From the NCBI GenBank assembly GCA_017512805.1, contig JAFWES010000070.1:1-64000 (forward strand): 64,000 bases of DNA. The letters are read 5' to 3'. Origin of the DNA: Clostridia bacterium (lineage in GTDB: Bacteria; Bacillota; Clostridia; Christensenellales; Aristaeellaceae). A model generated the notes under the pieces. The model saw nothing but the letters and a program-made list of their open reading frames with translations, did no database searches and was not told the DNA's origin. This document shows positions 7,279 through 15,883 of the stretch, one piece after another (positions within the stretch are counted from its first letter, which is position 1; every line of letters begins with the position of its first letter). The translations under genes were made by a program, and so were the position numbers.

Positions 7279-8447
7279 ATGCGCAGACTTTTTACCTCTG
7301 AATCCGTGACCGAAGGACATCCCGACAAGGTATGCGACCAGATCAGCGACGCGGTGCTGGATACCCTGCTGGCGCAGGATCCCCAGTCCCGCGTGGCATG
7401 CGAAACCTTTGCCACCACCGGGGTCGTAACCCTGATGGGGGAAATTACGACGGAGGGATGGGTGGACTTCGCGGACGTAGCGCGGAAGGTCATCCTGGAC
7501 ATCGGATACGACAGCAGCGAAAAGTATTTTGACGGGAACACCTGCGCGGTCATGACGGCCATTCATGCCCAGAGCCCGGACATCGCCCAGGGCGTGGATC
7601 AGGCGCTGGAAGGCCGGGCGGAGGAAGCCGGGGAAACCGGCGCGGGGGATCAGGGCATGATGTTCGGCTATGCCTGCGACGAGACGCCGGAGCGGATGCC
7701 CATGGCCATCGCGCTGAGCCATCGGCTGGCCCGGCGGCTGACTGCGGTCCGCAAGGATGGGACGCTGCCCTGGCTGCGGCCGGACGGGAAAACCCAGGTG
7801 ACCGTCGTCTATGAGGACGACAGGCCCGTGGCGGTGGATACGGTGGTCATTTCCACCCAGCACGCGCCGGAGGTTTCCCAGGAGGAAATCCGGGAGGCGA
7901 TGATGCGCTGCGTGATCCGGCCGGTGATCCCCGCGGAACTGCTGACGGATGCAACCAAATACTATATCAACCCCACCGGCCGGTTTGTCATCGGCGGGCC
8001 CGCGGGGGATACGGGACTGACGGGCCGGAAGATTATCGTGGACACCTATGGCGGATACGCGCCCCACGGGGGCGGCGCCTCTCCGGAAAGGATCCGACCA
8101 AGGTGGACCGCAGCGCGGCCTATGCCGCCCGGTATGCGGCGAAGAACGTGGTGGGAGCAGGGCTGGCCAGGAAGTGCCAGCTCCAGCTGGCCTACGCCAT
8201 CGGCGTAGCCCAGCCGGTCAGCATCCTGGTGGATACATTCGGTACCGGCATCGTGCCCGATGATCGGCTGACCGAAGTGGTGAAGAAGGTCTTCGACTTC
8301 CGGCCGGCGGCCATCATCCGGGATCTGGATCTGCGCAGGCCCATCTACCGGCAAACCGCGGCGTATGGGCACTTTGGCCGGATGGATATCGATCTGCCCT
8401 GGGAGCGGGAGGATCGGACGGAAGCCCTGAAGGCAGCCATTCAGTAA
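7279..8447 (+). CDS. metK: S-adenosylmethionine synthetase, interrupted by a one-base deletion
   Basis: MetK makes S-adenosylmethionine from methionine and ATP. The N-terminal part starts [17 protein letters not shown] and includes [18 protein letters not shown]. It reads correctly to [13 protein letters not shown] (8079) and then leaves frame. The expected next residues [18 protein letters not shown] continue in the +2 frame, because the TTC codon for Phe has only two bases (8080-8081). From there the family sequence runs intact to the stop at 8447. Restoring one base gives about 389 residues, the normal length. The gene is usually essential and no other damage is seen, so a sequencing error is more likely than a pseudogene. 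Start ATG follows AAAGGAG. Confidence 0.9.
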
Positions 8448-8473
8448 AACAAAAACGGAAGACGGCACTCAGG

Positions 8474-8499
8474 AACCCGGGCGGGAGAAAGCCCGGGTT
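8474..8499 (+). terminator. Terminator of metK
   Basis: A perfect 9-bp stem AACCCGGGC (8474-8482) / GCCCGGGTT (8491-8499) with an 8-base loop, shortly after the metK stop. The T-tract is weak. Confidence 0.65.
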
Positions 8500-8673
8500 T
8501 CCGTCCAGGTGCGGATTTCACATCAGATGCTACCCGGCGGGGCTGAAACCGAAGAAAAAGCGGTGGGAGAGCGCGCGCGGCGCGGGAAATCAGGAGGCGG
8601 TAACCGGGAAACCGGATGCGCGGGCTCTGGCGAGCTGGCCGGGGCCCGGAAGGACAGACGATTGGAGGGAAAC

Positions 8674-9528
8674 ATGTATCGCATCGTACGCAGACGGGAG
8701 CTGAATCCCAGCATGATTCAGCTGGAAGTGGAGGCGCCTCTGGTGGCGCGCAAGGCCAAACCCGGCCAGTTTATCATCCTGCGGGTGGATGAGGAGGGAG
8801 AGCGGATCCCTCTGACCATCGCCGGGACGCAGCCGGAGGAAGGGACGGTCAAGATCATCTTCCAGGTGGTGGGAGCCACCACCGAACAGCTGAAGTTCAA
8901 AATGGAAGGGGATTTCCTGCAGGACTTCGCCGGCCCCCTGGGGCGGCCGACGGAGCTGGAAGGGAAAAAGAATGTATGCATCATCGGCGGAGGGGCGGGC
9001 TGCGCCATCGCCATGCCGGTGGCGGAGGCCTTCCACGCGCAGGGTGCGAAGGTGACCAGCATCATCGGCTTCCGGAATAAAGATCTGCTGATCCTGGAGG
9101 ATGAATTCAAGGCCTGCTCCGACCAGCTGATCGTCATGACGGACGACGGATCCTACGGGCGGAACGGGAACGTGACGATTCCGCTGAAGGAAATGCTGGA
9201 GGCGGGCGAAAACTTTGACCTGGTGGTAGCCATCGGGCCGCTGATCATGATGAAGTTTGTGACCCTGGCGGCCAAGCCCTTCGGCGTGCCGGTGACGGTC
9301 AGCATGAACCCCATCATGATCGATGGAACGGGCATGTGCGGCGGGTGCCGGATTACGCTGGTGGAGGACGGAAAACGGGTGACCCGCTTTGCCTGTGTGG
9401 ACGGGCCCCACTTTGACGGCTATCAGGTGGACTTTGATGAGGCCATGAGCCGTGGCAGAATGTATGCGGACTTTGAGCGGCATGCCTATGAGCAGGCCTG
9501 CAACCTCTTTGAAAAGGAGGGGAAGTAA
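8674..9528 (+). CDS. nfnA: NfnA-type ferredoxin-NADP reductase subunit (FAD, 2Fe-2S)
   Basis: A 284-residue flavoprotein of the dihydroorotate dehydrogenase electron-transfer/sulfide dehydrogenase family. The FAD domain has RIPLTIAG, the NAD domain has IIGGGAGCAIAMPVAEA, and the C-terminal 2Fe-2S site has GTGMCGGC (C222, C225) and FACVDGP (C241). Next to the gltD-like gene it forms the NfnAB pair, an electron-bifurcating enzyme that links NADH, reduced ferredoxin and NADPH. The start is ATG 8674 after TTGGAGGG; the open frame upstream of it (from 8509) has no family similarity. The downstream gene begins one base after the stop. Confidence 0.9.
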   Translation: MYRIVRRRELNPSMIQLEVEAPLVARKAKPGQFIILRVDEEGERIPLTIAGTQPEEGTVKIIFQVVGATTEQLKFKMEGDFLQDFAGPLGRPTELEGKKNVCIIGGGAGCAIAMPVAEAFHAQGAKVTSIIGFRNKDLLILEDEFKACSDQLIVMTDDGSYGRNGNVTIPLKEMLEAGENFDLVVAIGPLIMMKFVTLAAKPFGVPVTVSMNPIMIDGTGMCGGCRITLVEDGKRVTRFACVDGPHFDGYQVDFDEAMSRGRMYADFERHAYEQACNLFEKEGK

Positions 9529-9529
9529 G

Positions 9530-10939
9530 ATGGCAGTGAACCCGAAAAAGCATGAAATGCCCACCCAGGATCCGCAGGAGCGGGCCCGTAATTTTCAGGA
9601 GGTCGCCCTGGGCTATACGGCGGAAATCGCGGTGGAGGAGGCCCGCCGGTGCCTGAATTGCCGAAATCGCCCCTGCGTGACCGGATGCCCGGTCAACATC
9701 GCGATTCCCGACTTCATCCGTCGGATGGCGGAGGGCCAGTTTGAGGAAGCGTATCAGGTGATCAGCCAAAGCTCCTCCCTGCCGGCGGTGTGCGGCCGCG
9801 TCTGCCCGCAGGAGACCCAGTGCGAAAGCCAATGCACCCTCTTTACCCGGGCGAAGATGGAGCCTGTGGGCATCGGCCGGCTGGAACGCTTCGCGGCGGA
9901 CTGGCATAACGCAAATGTGACGGAAAAGGCCCAGGCGCCCGCGCCCAATGGGCATCGGGTGGCCGTCATCGGCGCCGGCCCATCGGGGCTGACCTGCGCC
10001 GGGGATCTGGCCCGGAAGGGCTTCAAGGTGACCGTCTTTGAGGCGCTGCATACCGCCGGGGGCGTGCTGGTATACGGGATTCCGGAATTCCGTCTGCCCA
10101 AGGCCATCGTGGCGAAAGAAGTGGAAACGCTCAAAGAGCTGGGCGTGGAAATCCAGACCAACGTCATTATCGGCAAGACCCTGACCATCGACGAACTGTT
10201 TGAGGACGGATATGAGGCCGTTTTCATCGGCAGCGGCGCAGGTTTGCCCAATTTTATGAATATCCCGGGCGAAGCCCTGAAGGGCGTGTATTCCGCCAAT
10301 GAGTTCCTCACCCGCAGCAATCTGATGAAGGCCTATTTGGCGAATCCGAAGACCCCCATCATGAAGGGCGGAAAGGTCGCGGTGGTGGGCGGCGGCAACG
10401 TGGCCATGGACGCGGCCAGGACGGCCCTGCGGCTGGGAGCGGAAAAGGTGTATATCATCTATCGCCGGAGCATGGAAGAACTCCCCGCCCGGCGGGAGGA
10501 AGTGGAACACGCGCAGGAGGAAGGCATCGATTTCCGGCTGCTGAACAATCCGGTGGAGATTCTGGGCTATACCAATCCGGACAATCCCCGGGACCCCAAA
10601 AATGGATTTGTGACCGGTATCCGGTGCATCCGGATGGAGCTGGGCGAGCCGGACGCCAGCGGGCGGAGGAGGCCTGTGGAGGTTCCCGGCAGCGAATTTG
10701 AACTGGACGTGGACACGGTGGTTATGGCCATCGGCACCAGCCCCAATCCCCTGATCAAGCAGACCACGGAGGGGCTGGAGGTCAACCGGCGGGGCGGCAT
10801 CGTCGTGGACGAGAAGGGGCTGACCTCGCGCCCGCAGGTGTATGCCGGCGGCGACGCGGTCACGGGAGCCGCGACCGTTATTTCTGCCATGGGCGCCGGC
10901 AAGCAGGCCGCCGCGGCCATCGCGGAAGCGCTTTTGTGA
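9530..10939 (+). CDS. nfnB: NfnB/GltD-type NADPH oxidoreductase (4Fe-4S, FAD)
   Basis: A 469-residue protein related to the glutamate synthase small subunit. The N-terminus has two 4Fe-4S cysteine groups, CLNCRNRPCVTGCPVN and CGRVCPQETQCESQC. Two dinucleotide-binding folds follow: AVIGAGPSGLTCAGDLARKG for FAD and AVVGGGNVAMDAARTALRLG for NADP, with a C-terminal FAD motif AGGDAVTGAATVISAMGAGK. No glutamate synthase large subunit is present; the tight coupling to nfnA (one base gap, ribosome binding site inside nfnA) argues for the NfnAB transhydrogenase instead of GOGAT. A terminator follows. Confidence 0.9.
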   Translation: MAVNPKKHEMPTQDPQERARNFQEVALGYTAEIAVEEARRCLNCRNRPCVTGCPVNIAIPDFIRRMAEGQFEEAYQVISQSSSLPAVCGRVCPQETQCESQCTLFTRAKMEPVGIGRLERFAADWHNANVTEKAQAPAPNGHRVAVIGAGPSGLTCAGDLARKGFKVTVFEALHTAGGVLVYGIPEFRLPKAIVAKEVETLKELGVEIQTNVIIGKTLTIDELFEDGYEAVFIGSGAGLPNFMNIPGEALKGVYSANEFLTRSNLMKAYLANPKTPIMKGGKVAVVGGGNVAMDAARTALRLGAEKVYIIYRRSMEELPARREEVEHAQEEGIDFRLLNNPVEILGYTNPDNPRDPKNGFVTGIRCIRMELGEPDASGRRRPVEVPGSEFELDVDTVVMAIGTSPNPLIKQTTEGLEVNRRGGIVVDEKGLTSRPQVYAGGDAVTGAATVISAMGAGKQAAAAIAEALL

Positions 10940-10946
10940 TTCCGGC

Positions 10947-10984
10947 AGAGGGTTTGCGACGTTCGCGTCCGGCCCTCTTTTTTT
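10947..10984 (+). terminator. Terminator of nfnAB
   Basis: AGAGGG (10947-10952) pairs with CCCTCT (10973-10978), enclosing a GC-rich inner region, followed by seven T residues. Confidence 0.8.
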
Positions 10985-11063
10985 GCTTTGCGTCCCGCAG
11001 CCCGCATCCGACGACGGCAGGGCCATCCCCGAAGCGGGAAGGGGCGGAATTTGCCAAACCCCC

Positions 11064-11092
11064 TTGCGAAAAGGAGCCAAAACAGGTATCAT
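11064..11092 (+). promoter_or_regulatory. Promoter of pta
   Basis: -35 TTGCGA (11064-11069), 17-bp spacer, -10 TATCAT (11087-11092), about 60 bases upstream of the start codon. Confidence 0.6.
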
Positions 11093-11150
11093 AAGGACAG
11101 CGTGGAATGCGCTGACGGAAAACAAAAACGCAGGCAGGAGGATGAACCCA

Positions 11151-12152
11151 ATGTCCGTAATCGAACGTATCAAGGCGAAGGCGAAGACGAACGTGAAGCA
11201 CATTGTGCTGGCGGAGGGCAGCGAGCCCCGAACCGTGCAGGCGGCCGCGAAAATCGTGGCGGAAGGCCTGGCGAAGATTACCCTGGTAGGGAATCCTGAA
11301 GAAATCAGCAAGGTTGCCGCGGAAACCGGTACCGATCTGGCGGGCGTGGCCATCGTGGATCCCGCGGCCTGCGAAAAGAGCGAAGCCTACGCGGCCAAGC
11401 TGTGCGAACTGCGGCAGAAGAAGGGCATGACCATCGAGCAGGCCAGGGATCTGGTGTATAACAACACCCTGTACTTTGCCACGATGATGCTGAAGATGGA
11501 CGATGCGGACGGCATGGTGGCCGGCGCCATCAACTCCACCGGCAATGTGCTGCGCCCGGCGCTGCAGATCATCAAGATGGCCCCCGGCATTTCCACCGCG
11601 TCCAGCTGCTTTATCATGGAGCTGCCCACCGGCGAATACGGGGATGACGGTGTGATGCTTTTCGGCGACTGCGCTGTGAATATCGAGCCCAACGCCGACG
11701 AGCTGGCGGCCATCGCCCTGGCCACCGCCAATACCTGCAGGAGCCTGCTGCAGGCGGAACCCAGAGTGGCCATGCTGTCCTTCTCCACCAAGGGGAGCGC
11801 GAAGCATGACGTGGTGACCCGGGTGCAGGAAGCCACCGCCAAGGCGAAGGAACTGGCGCCCGATCTGATGCTGGATGGCGAACTGCAGGCCGACGCGGCG
11901 CTGGTGCCTGAGGTGGCGAATCTGAAGGCGCCCGGTTCCCCCGTGGCCGGCAAGAACCCCAACGTGTTGATCTTCCCGAACCTGGGCGCCGGTAATATCG
12001 GATACAAGCTGGTGCAGCGGCTGGCGGGCGCCAAGGCCATCGGGCCGATCATTCAGGGCCTGGCCAAGCCGGTGAACGATCTGTCCCGGGGCTGCAACGT
12101 GGAGGAAATTGTCAATACCGTATCCGCGGTCGCGGTGATCGCTCAGGGGTAA
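11151..12152 (+). CDS. pta: Phosphate acetyltransferase
   Basis: A 333-residue enzyme converting acetyl-CoA and phosphate to acetyl phosphate, the first step of ATP-yielding acetate formation. Family features are HIVLAEGSEPRTVQAA, DADGMVAGAINSTGNVLRPA, CAVNIEPNADELAAIALATA, MLSFSTKGSAKHD, and the C-terminal LIFPNLGAGNIGYKLVQRL. The size is that of the short single-domain Pta. Of two possible ATGs, 11151 is chosen because AGGAGG ends nine bases before it; the ATG at 11142 overlaps that site. No ackA is within the window. Confidence 0.96.
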   Translation: MSVIERIKAKAKTNVKHIVLAEGSEPRTVQAAAKIVAEGLAKITLVGNPEEISKVAAETGTDLAGVAIVDPAACEKSEAYAAKLCELRQKKGMTIEQARDLVYNNTLYFATMMLKMDDADGMVAGAINSTGNVLRPALQIIKMAPGISTASSCFIMELPTGEYGDDGVMLFGDCAVNIEPNADELAAIALATANTCRSLLQAEPRVAMLSFSTKGSAKHDVVTRVQEATAKAKELAPDLMLDGELQADAALVPEVANLKAPGSPVAGKNPNVLIFPNLGAGNIGYKLVQRLAGAKAIGPIIQGLAKPVNDLSRGCNVEEIVNTVSAVAVIAQG

Positions 12153-12176
12153 AAAGGATACAGGAAAAAAACACCC

Positions 12177-12211
12177 GCGCCTTCTCCCGTAAAAGGGGAG
12201 AAGGCGCTTTT
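12177..12211 (+). terminator. Terminator of pta
   Basis: A perfect 12-bp stem (12177-12188 with 12196-12207) with a 7-base loop and a TTTT tail. Confidence 0.9.
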
Positions 12212-12258
12212 GTGTCGAATTAGTAACGGGAACGATCACGCACAAGGAGGAAATCATC

Positions 12259-13545
12259 ATGCCTGACTATCGGCTGGACACGATTTGCGTACAGGGGGGA
12301 TACACGCCTGGGAATGGGGAGCCGCGACAGATTCCCATCGTGCAGTCCACCACCTTTAAATACGATACCGGGGAGGATATGGGGAAGCTTTTTGACCTGG
12401 AAGCCTCCGGCTATTTCTATACCCGGCTGCAAAATCCGACCAACGATTATGTGGCGGCCAAGATCGCGCAGCTGGAAGGGGGCACCGCCGGCATGCTGAC
12501 TTCCAGCGGACAGGCGGCCAATTTTTTTTCGCTGTTCAATCTGGCTGGCTGCGGGGATCATATCGTGGCATCCTCCAGTATTTACGGGGGAACCTTTAAT
12601 TTGATCAGCGTCACCATGGCCAGGATGGGGATCGGGGTGACCTTTGTATCTCCGGACTGCACGGACGAGGAATTAAACGCTGCGTTCAGGGAAAACACAA
12701 AATGTGTCTTTGGGGAAACCATCGCCAACCCGGCGCTGACGGTGCTGGATATTGAGCAGTTCGCGAAGGCGGCGCACGCGCACGGAGTGCCCCTGATCAT
12801 CGATAATACCTTCGCCACTCCGGTGAACTGTCGGCCCATCGAATGGGGGGCGGATATTGTGACCCATTCCACGACCAAATATATGGACGGACACGGAACG
12901 GCGGTGGGCGGAGCCATCGTGGACGGGGGACGGTTCGACTGGATGGCGCACGCGGAGAAATTCCCGGGCCTTTGTACCCCGGACGAGAGCTATCACGGGA
13001 TTACCTATGCGGAAAAATTCGGAAAAGAGGGGGCCTTTATCACCAAATGCACGGCCCAGCTGATGCGGGACTTCGGTTCGATCCAGAGCCCGCAGCATGC
13101 TTTCTATCTGAACCTGGGGCTGGAGAGCCTGCATGTGCGGATGGTCAGGCACTGCGAAAACGGCATGGCGGTGGCCAGCTTCCTGAAAAACCATCCAAAG
13201 GTGATCCGGGTCAGCTATTGCGGCCTGCCGGGGGACAGGTATCATGCCCGGGCGGAGAAATACCTGCCCAAAGGATCCTGCGGGGTCGTGAGCTTTGAGC
13301 TGCGGGGAGGCCGGGAAGCGGCTTCCGTGTTTATGAACAGTCTGAAGCTGGCTGCCATCGAAACCCATGTGGCGGATGCCAGGACATGCTGTCTGAACCC
13401 GGCCGGCACCACTCACCGGCAGATGACGGATGCCCAGCTGGAGGCGGCGGGGGTGCCTGCGGGGCTGGTGCGCATGAGCTGCGGGCTGGAGAACGCGGAC
13501 GATCTGATCGCTGATATCGCTCAGGCGCTGGAAAAGGTAAAATAA
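12259..13545 (+). CDS. metY: O-acetylhomoserine aminocarboxypropyltransferase (sulfhydrylase)
   Basis: A 428-residue PLP enzyme of the Cys/Met metabolism family that makes homocysteine from O-acetylhomoserine and sulfide. Features include TICVQGGYTPGNGEPRQIPI, the glycine turn LTSSGQAA, IDNTFATP, and the PLP lysine in HSTTKYMDGHG (K207). The length (about 430 residues) and the large insert around HAEKFPGLCTPDESYHG are typical of MetY and not of the shorter cystathionine enzymes. The start follows AAGGAGG. No S-box precedes it, although methionine genes in this group often have one; the intergenic space after the pta terminator is about 50 bases and shows no clear promoter. Confidence 0.94.
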   Translation: MPDYRLDTICVQGGYTPGNGEPRQIPIVQSTTFKYDTGEDMGKLFDLEASGYFYTRLQNPTNDYVAAKIAQLEGGTAGMLTSSGQAANFFSLFNLAGCGDHIVASSSIYGGTFNLISVTMARMGIGVTFVSPDCTDEELNAAFRENTKCVFGETIANPALTVLDIEQFAKAAHAHGVPLIIDNTFATPVNCRPIEWGADIVTHSTTKYMDGHGTAVGGAIVDGGRFDWMAHAEKFPGLCTPDESYHGITYAEKFGKEGAFITKCTAQLMRDFGSIQSPQHAFYLNLGLESLHVRMVRHCENGMAVASFLKNHPKVIRVSYCGLPGDRYHARAEKYLPKGSCGVVSFELRGGREAASVFMNSLKLAAIETHVADARTCCLNPAGTTHRQMTDAQLEAAGVPAGLVRMSCGLENADDLIADIAQALEKVK

Positions 13546-13668
13546 AACCGGAACGGGGCCTTTCTTCCCGCATTGCCGCGTTCAGGCCAGGCGCTGTTTC
13601 CGGCGGAAAAGGCGCTTTGGGAGGCTGTGTTCGCTTGATGATTCCGGAGGACCTGTACCAAAAAAGGC

Positions 13669-13697
13669 TTTACTTCAAACTGAAAAATTGGTATAAT
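13669..13697 (+). promoter_or_regulatory. Promoter of the oligosaccharide importer operon
   Basis: -35 TTTACT (13669-13674), 17-bp spacer, perfect -10 TATAAT (13692-13697), about 95 bases before the first permease gene. Confidence 0.75.
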
Positions 13698-13795
13698 GCG
13701 CCTATCAGTAAAACACATGTTGGGAATGGCGCTATTTTGACCAAAGTATATCCGGCTCCCTGCTGTCCGGAGAGACCTGAGAAGGAGGGGTTTGT

Positions 13796-14752
13796 TTGGA
13801 GAAAAAAACTGCCGCCCAGGGGGGCGCGGTGAACAAACGGATGTCCTGGACCGTGTATATGCGCCGGTACGGGACACTTTATCTGCTGCTGCTGCTGCCG
13901 GTGATCTTTTTTGCGATTTTCCGGTATTACCCCATGCAGTGGATTGCCCTTGCCTTCAAGAAGAACAACATTATTCAGCCCCTCTGGTCCGTAGACTGGG
14001 TGGGGATGCAGTGGTTTGAGCGGGCGTTTAAGACCAAAGCCTTCCTCAATGCCCTGAAGAACACCATTACCCTGAACCTGATGGATCTGGTCTGCGGGTT
14101 TCCGGCGCCGATCATTCTGGCCCTGCTGCTCAATGAGCTGACCTTCAAGCGGTTTAAAAAGATCACCCAGACGGTGCTGTATCTGCCCCACTTCCTGAGC
14201 TGGATTATTATTTCCGGCCTGGCGACCCGGCTGCTGGCGGATAACGACGGCCTGCTGAACCTGATCTATAAGCAGACGAGCGGGAACGCCGGCGCGTCGA
14301 TTCCGTTCCTGAGCAATCCCTCCTACTGGCGCTGGACCTACATTGTGCTCGGGATCTGGAAGGAGGCCGGCTGGGGAACCATTATCTATCTGGCCGCGCT
14401 GACCAATATCAGCCCCGAGCTGTACGAAGCCGCGGCGGTGGACGGCGCAGGCCGTTTCCGCCGGATCTGGCATGTGACCCTGCCCGGCCTGCGGCCGACC
14501 ATCATTACGCTGCTGATTATGCGGATGGGGTACATCCTGGGAAGCGAGTTCGACCGGCCGCTGGCCATGAGCAATAAACTGGTGACAGACGTTTCACAGG
14601 TCATCTCCATTTATGTCTACGAGCAGGGCATTCAGGGCCTGAAGTACTCGCTGACCACGGCGGTGGGCCTGTTCCAGAGTATTGTCGCGGTCATCTTCAT
14701 CCTTGCCACCAATACGCTGGCCAAGCGCATGGGTGAGCGGGGGATCATGTAA
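13796..14752 (+). CDS. ABC sugar importer permease, LplB-like
   Basis: A 318-residue CUT1-type inner-membrane permease with about six transmembrane segments, the first being LYLLLLLPVIFFAIFRYY. The cytoplasmic EAA loop that docks to the ATPase reads YEAAAVDGAGRFRRIWHVTL. It is paired with the LplC-like permease 13 bases downstream and a binding protein. Such sets import complex oligosaccharides and often use a shared MsmX-type ATPase encoded elsewhere; none is in this operon, but msmX at 41282 is a candidate. The start is TTG 13796, seven bases after GAAGGAGG. Confidence 0.92.
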   Translation: MEKKTAAQGGAVNKRMSWTVYMRRYGTLYLLLLLPVIFFAIFRYYPMQWIALAFKKNNIIQPLWSVDWVGMQWFERAFKTKAFLNALKNTITLNLMDLVCGFPAPIILALLLNELTFKRFKKITQTVLYLPHFLSWIIISGLATRLLADNDGLLNLIYKQTSGNAGASIPFLSNPSYWRWTYIVLGIWKEAGWGTIIYLAALTNISPELYEAAAVDGAGRFRRIWHVTLPGLRPTIITLLIMRMGYILGSEFDRPLAMSNKLVTDVSQVISIYVYEQGIQGLKYSLTTAVGLFQSIVAVIFILATNTLAKRMGERGIM

Positions 14753-14765
14753 GGGAGGTGGCGAC

Positions 14766-15689
14766 ATGTCTATTGTGAAAGAAGCCAGCAGAAGCAAGAA
14801 CATGAAGGAATCCGACGGCATGATTCGCTCGGACGCCACCCGGTTGGGCGACTGGATCATCGCCATCATCTGCTTCCTGGTCATGTTTATCTGTTTGCTG
14901 CCGATGCTCAACGTGCTGGCCCGGTCTCTCTCCGACGCCAACGCGCTGATGCGCAACGAAGTGTTTCTCTGGCCCAAGGGCTGGAATCTGACCGCTTATC
15001 GTACCATCCTTGGAAACGCAAAGTACATTCATTCGCTGTGGTTTACGGCGCTGCTGACAGTGGGATGCACGCTGCTGAGCCTGTTCATGACCATTTGCTG
15101 CGCTTACCCGCTGACCTATGATCAGCTGCGGGGCGGGAAGGTGATCAACGCGTTGATCCTTTTTACCATGTATTTCAGCGCGGGCACCATTCCTCACTAT
15201 CTGCTGATGAAAAACCTGAACATGCTGGATACCGTATGGTGCATGGTGGTTCCCGGCTGTATCAGCGTGTACAACATGATCGTCATGCGGAGTTTCTTCT
15301 ACGGCATTCCGGAGAGCCTGCGGGAAGCTGCGGAAATCGATGGGGCGGGTCCCATCCGGACCCTGGTGCAGATCTATCTGCCCCTGAGCCTGCCGGTGAT
15401 TGCCACGCTGGCCCTGTTCTACGCCGTGGGCCGGTGGAACGGCTTCTCCGACGCGCTGCTGTACGTCAAGAAAGAAGAGCTCTTCCCGATTCAGCTGTAT
15501 CTGTATTACGTGCTTCAGAACTCCACGCAGCAGGAAATCGCCACCCAGGAGGGGTTTGCGACCCCGGGCGTGGGCGAGACGGTGAAGATGGCGACGGTGA
15601 TGTTCGCGACCGTGCCGATTCTGCTGGTCTATCCCTGGCTGCAGCGGTATTTCATCGCCGGCATGACCATCGGCGCCGTGAAGGGGTAA
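14766..15689 (+). CDS. ABC sugar importer permease, LplC-like
   Basis: A 307-residue CUT1 permease and partner of the preceding gene. It has six hydrophobic segments, first at IIAIICFLVMFICLLPMLNVLA, the EAA loop REAAEIDGAGPIRTLVQIYL, and the characteristic C-terminal RYFIAGMTIGAVKG. The ribosome binding site AAGGGAGGTGG overlaps the end of the upstream gene, indicating translational coupling. Its stop codon lies inside the long hairpin that starts at 15687. Confidence 0.93.
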   Translation: MSIVKEASRSKNMKESDGMIRSDATRLGDWIIAIICFLVMFICLLPMLNVLARSLSDANALMRNEVFLWPKGWNLTAYRTILGNAKYIHSLWFTALLTVGCTLLSLFMTICCAYPLTYDQLRGGKVINALILFTMYFSAGTIPHYLLMKNLNMLDTVWCMVVPGCISVYNMIVMRSFFYGIPESLREAAEIDGAGPIRTLVQIYLPLSLPVIATLALFYAVGRWNGFSDALLYVKKEELFPIQLYLYYVLQNSTQQEIATQEGFATPGVGETVKMATVMFATVPILLVYPWLQRYFIAGMTIGAVKG

Positions 15690-15823
15690 TCATTTGATGG
15701 CCGCCAGTGGCGGGAATTCCATCAAATGATTACAGAGTCCGCACAGAGAGGGCTCCGCAGTGCGGAGCCTCGACAATGCGGACGACCGGAAGAAACATTT
15801 GATGGCCGCCAGTGGCGGGAATT
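15687..15823 (+). repeat. Intergenic hairpin cluster with a 28-bp direct repeat
   Basis: Between the permease and binding-protein genes there are three stacked structures. A perfect 14-bp inverted repeat (15687-15700 with 15719-15732) encloses a small CCGCC/GGCGG hairpin. A nested hairpin pairs GTCCGCA (15737-15743) with TGCGGAC (15777-15783) and, inside it, GGCTCCGCA with TGCGGAGCC (15751-15769). A 28-bp segment of the first hairpin (15691-15718) is repeated exactly at 15796-15823. There is no T-tract, so this is probably an mRNA processing or stabilising region favouring the binding-protein transcript. Confidence 0.8.
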
Positions 15824-15883
15824 GTTGGCCCGGTTCTACGAGGCCTTGCGCCTCTGAACAATATGAAAAGGAGGACGGTTTTC

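Noticed and set aside
7279-8447. Calling metK a pseudogene
   Set aside because: Only one base is missing, all other motifs are intact, and the gene is normally essential; an error in the sequence is more likely.
8509-8673. N-terminal extension of nfnA from 8509
   Set aside because: The added residues have no similarity to the family, and ATG 8674 has a well-placed GGAGGG site.
9530-10939. Glutamate synthase small subunit (gltD)
   Set aside because: No large subunit is present and the gene is coupled to an NfnA-type flavoprotein, so NfnB is the better call.
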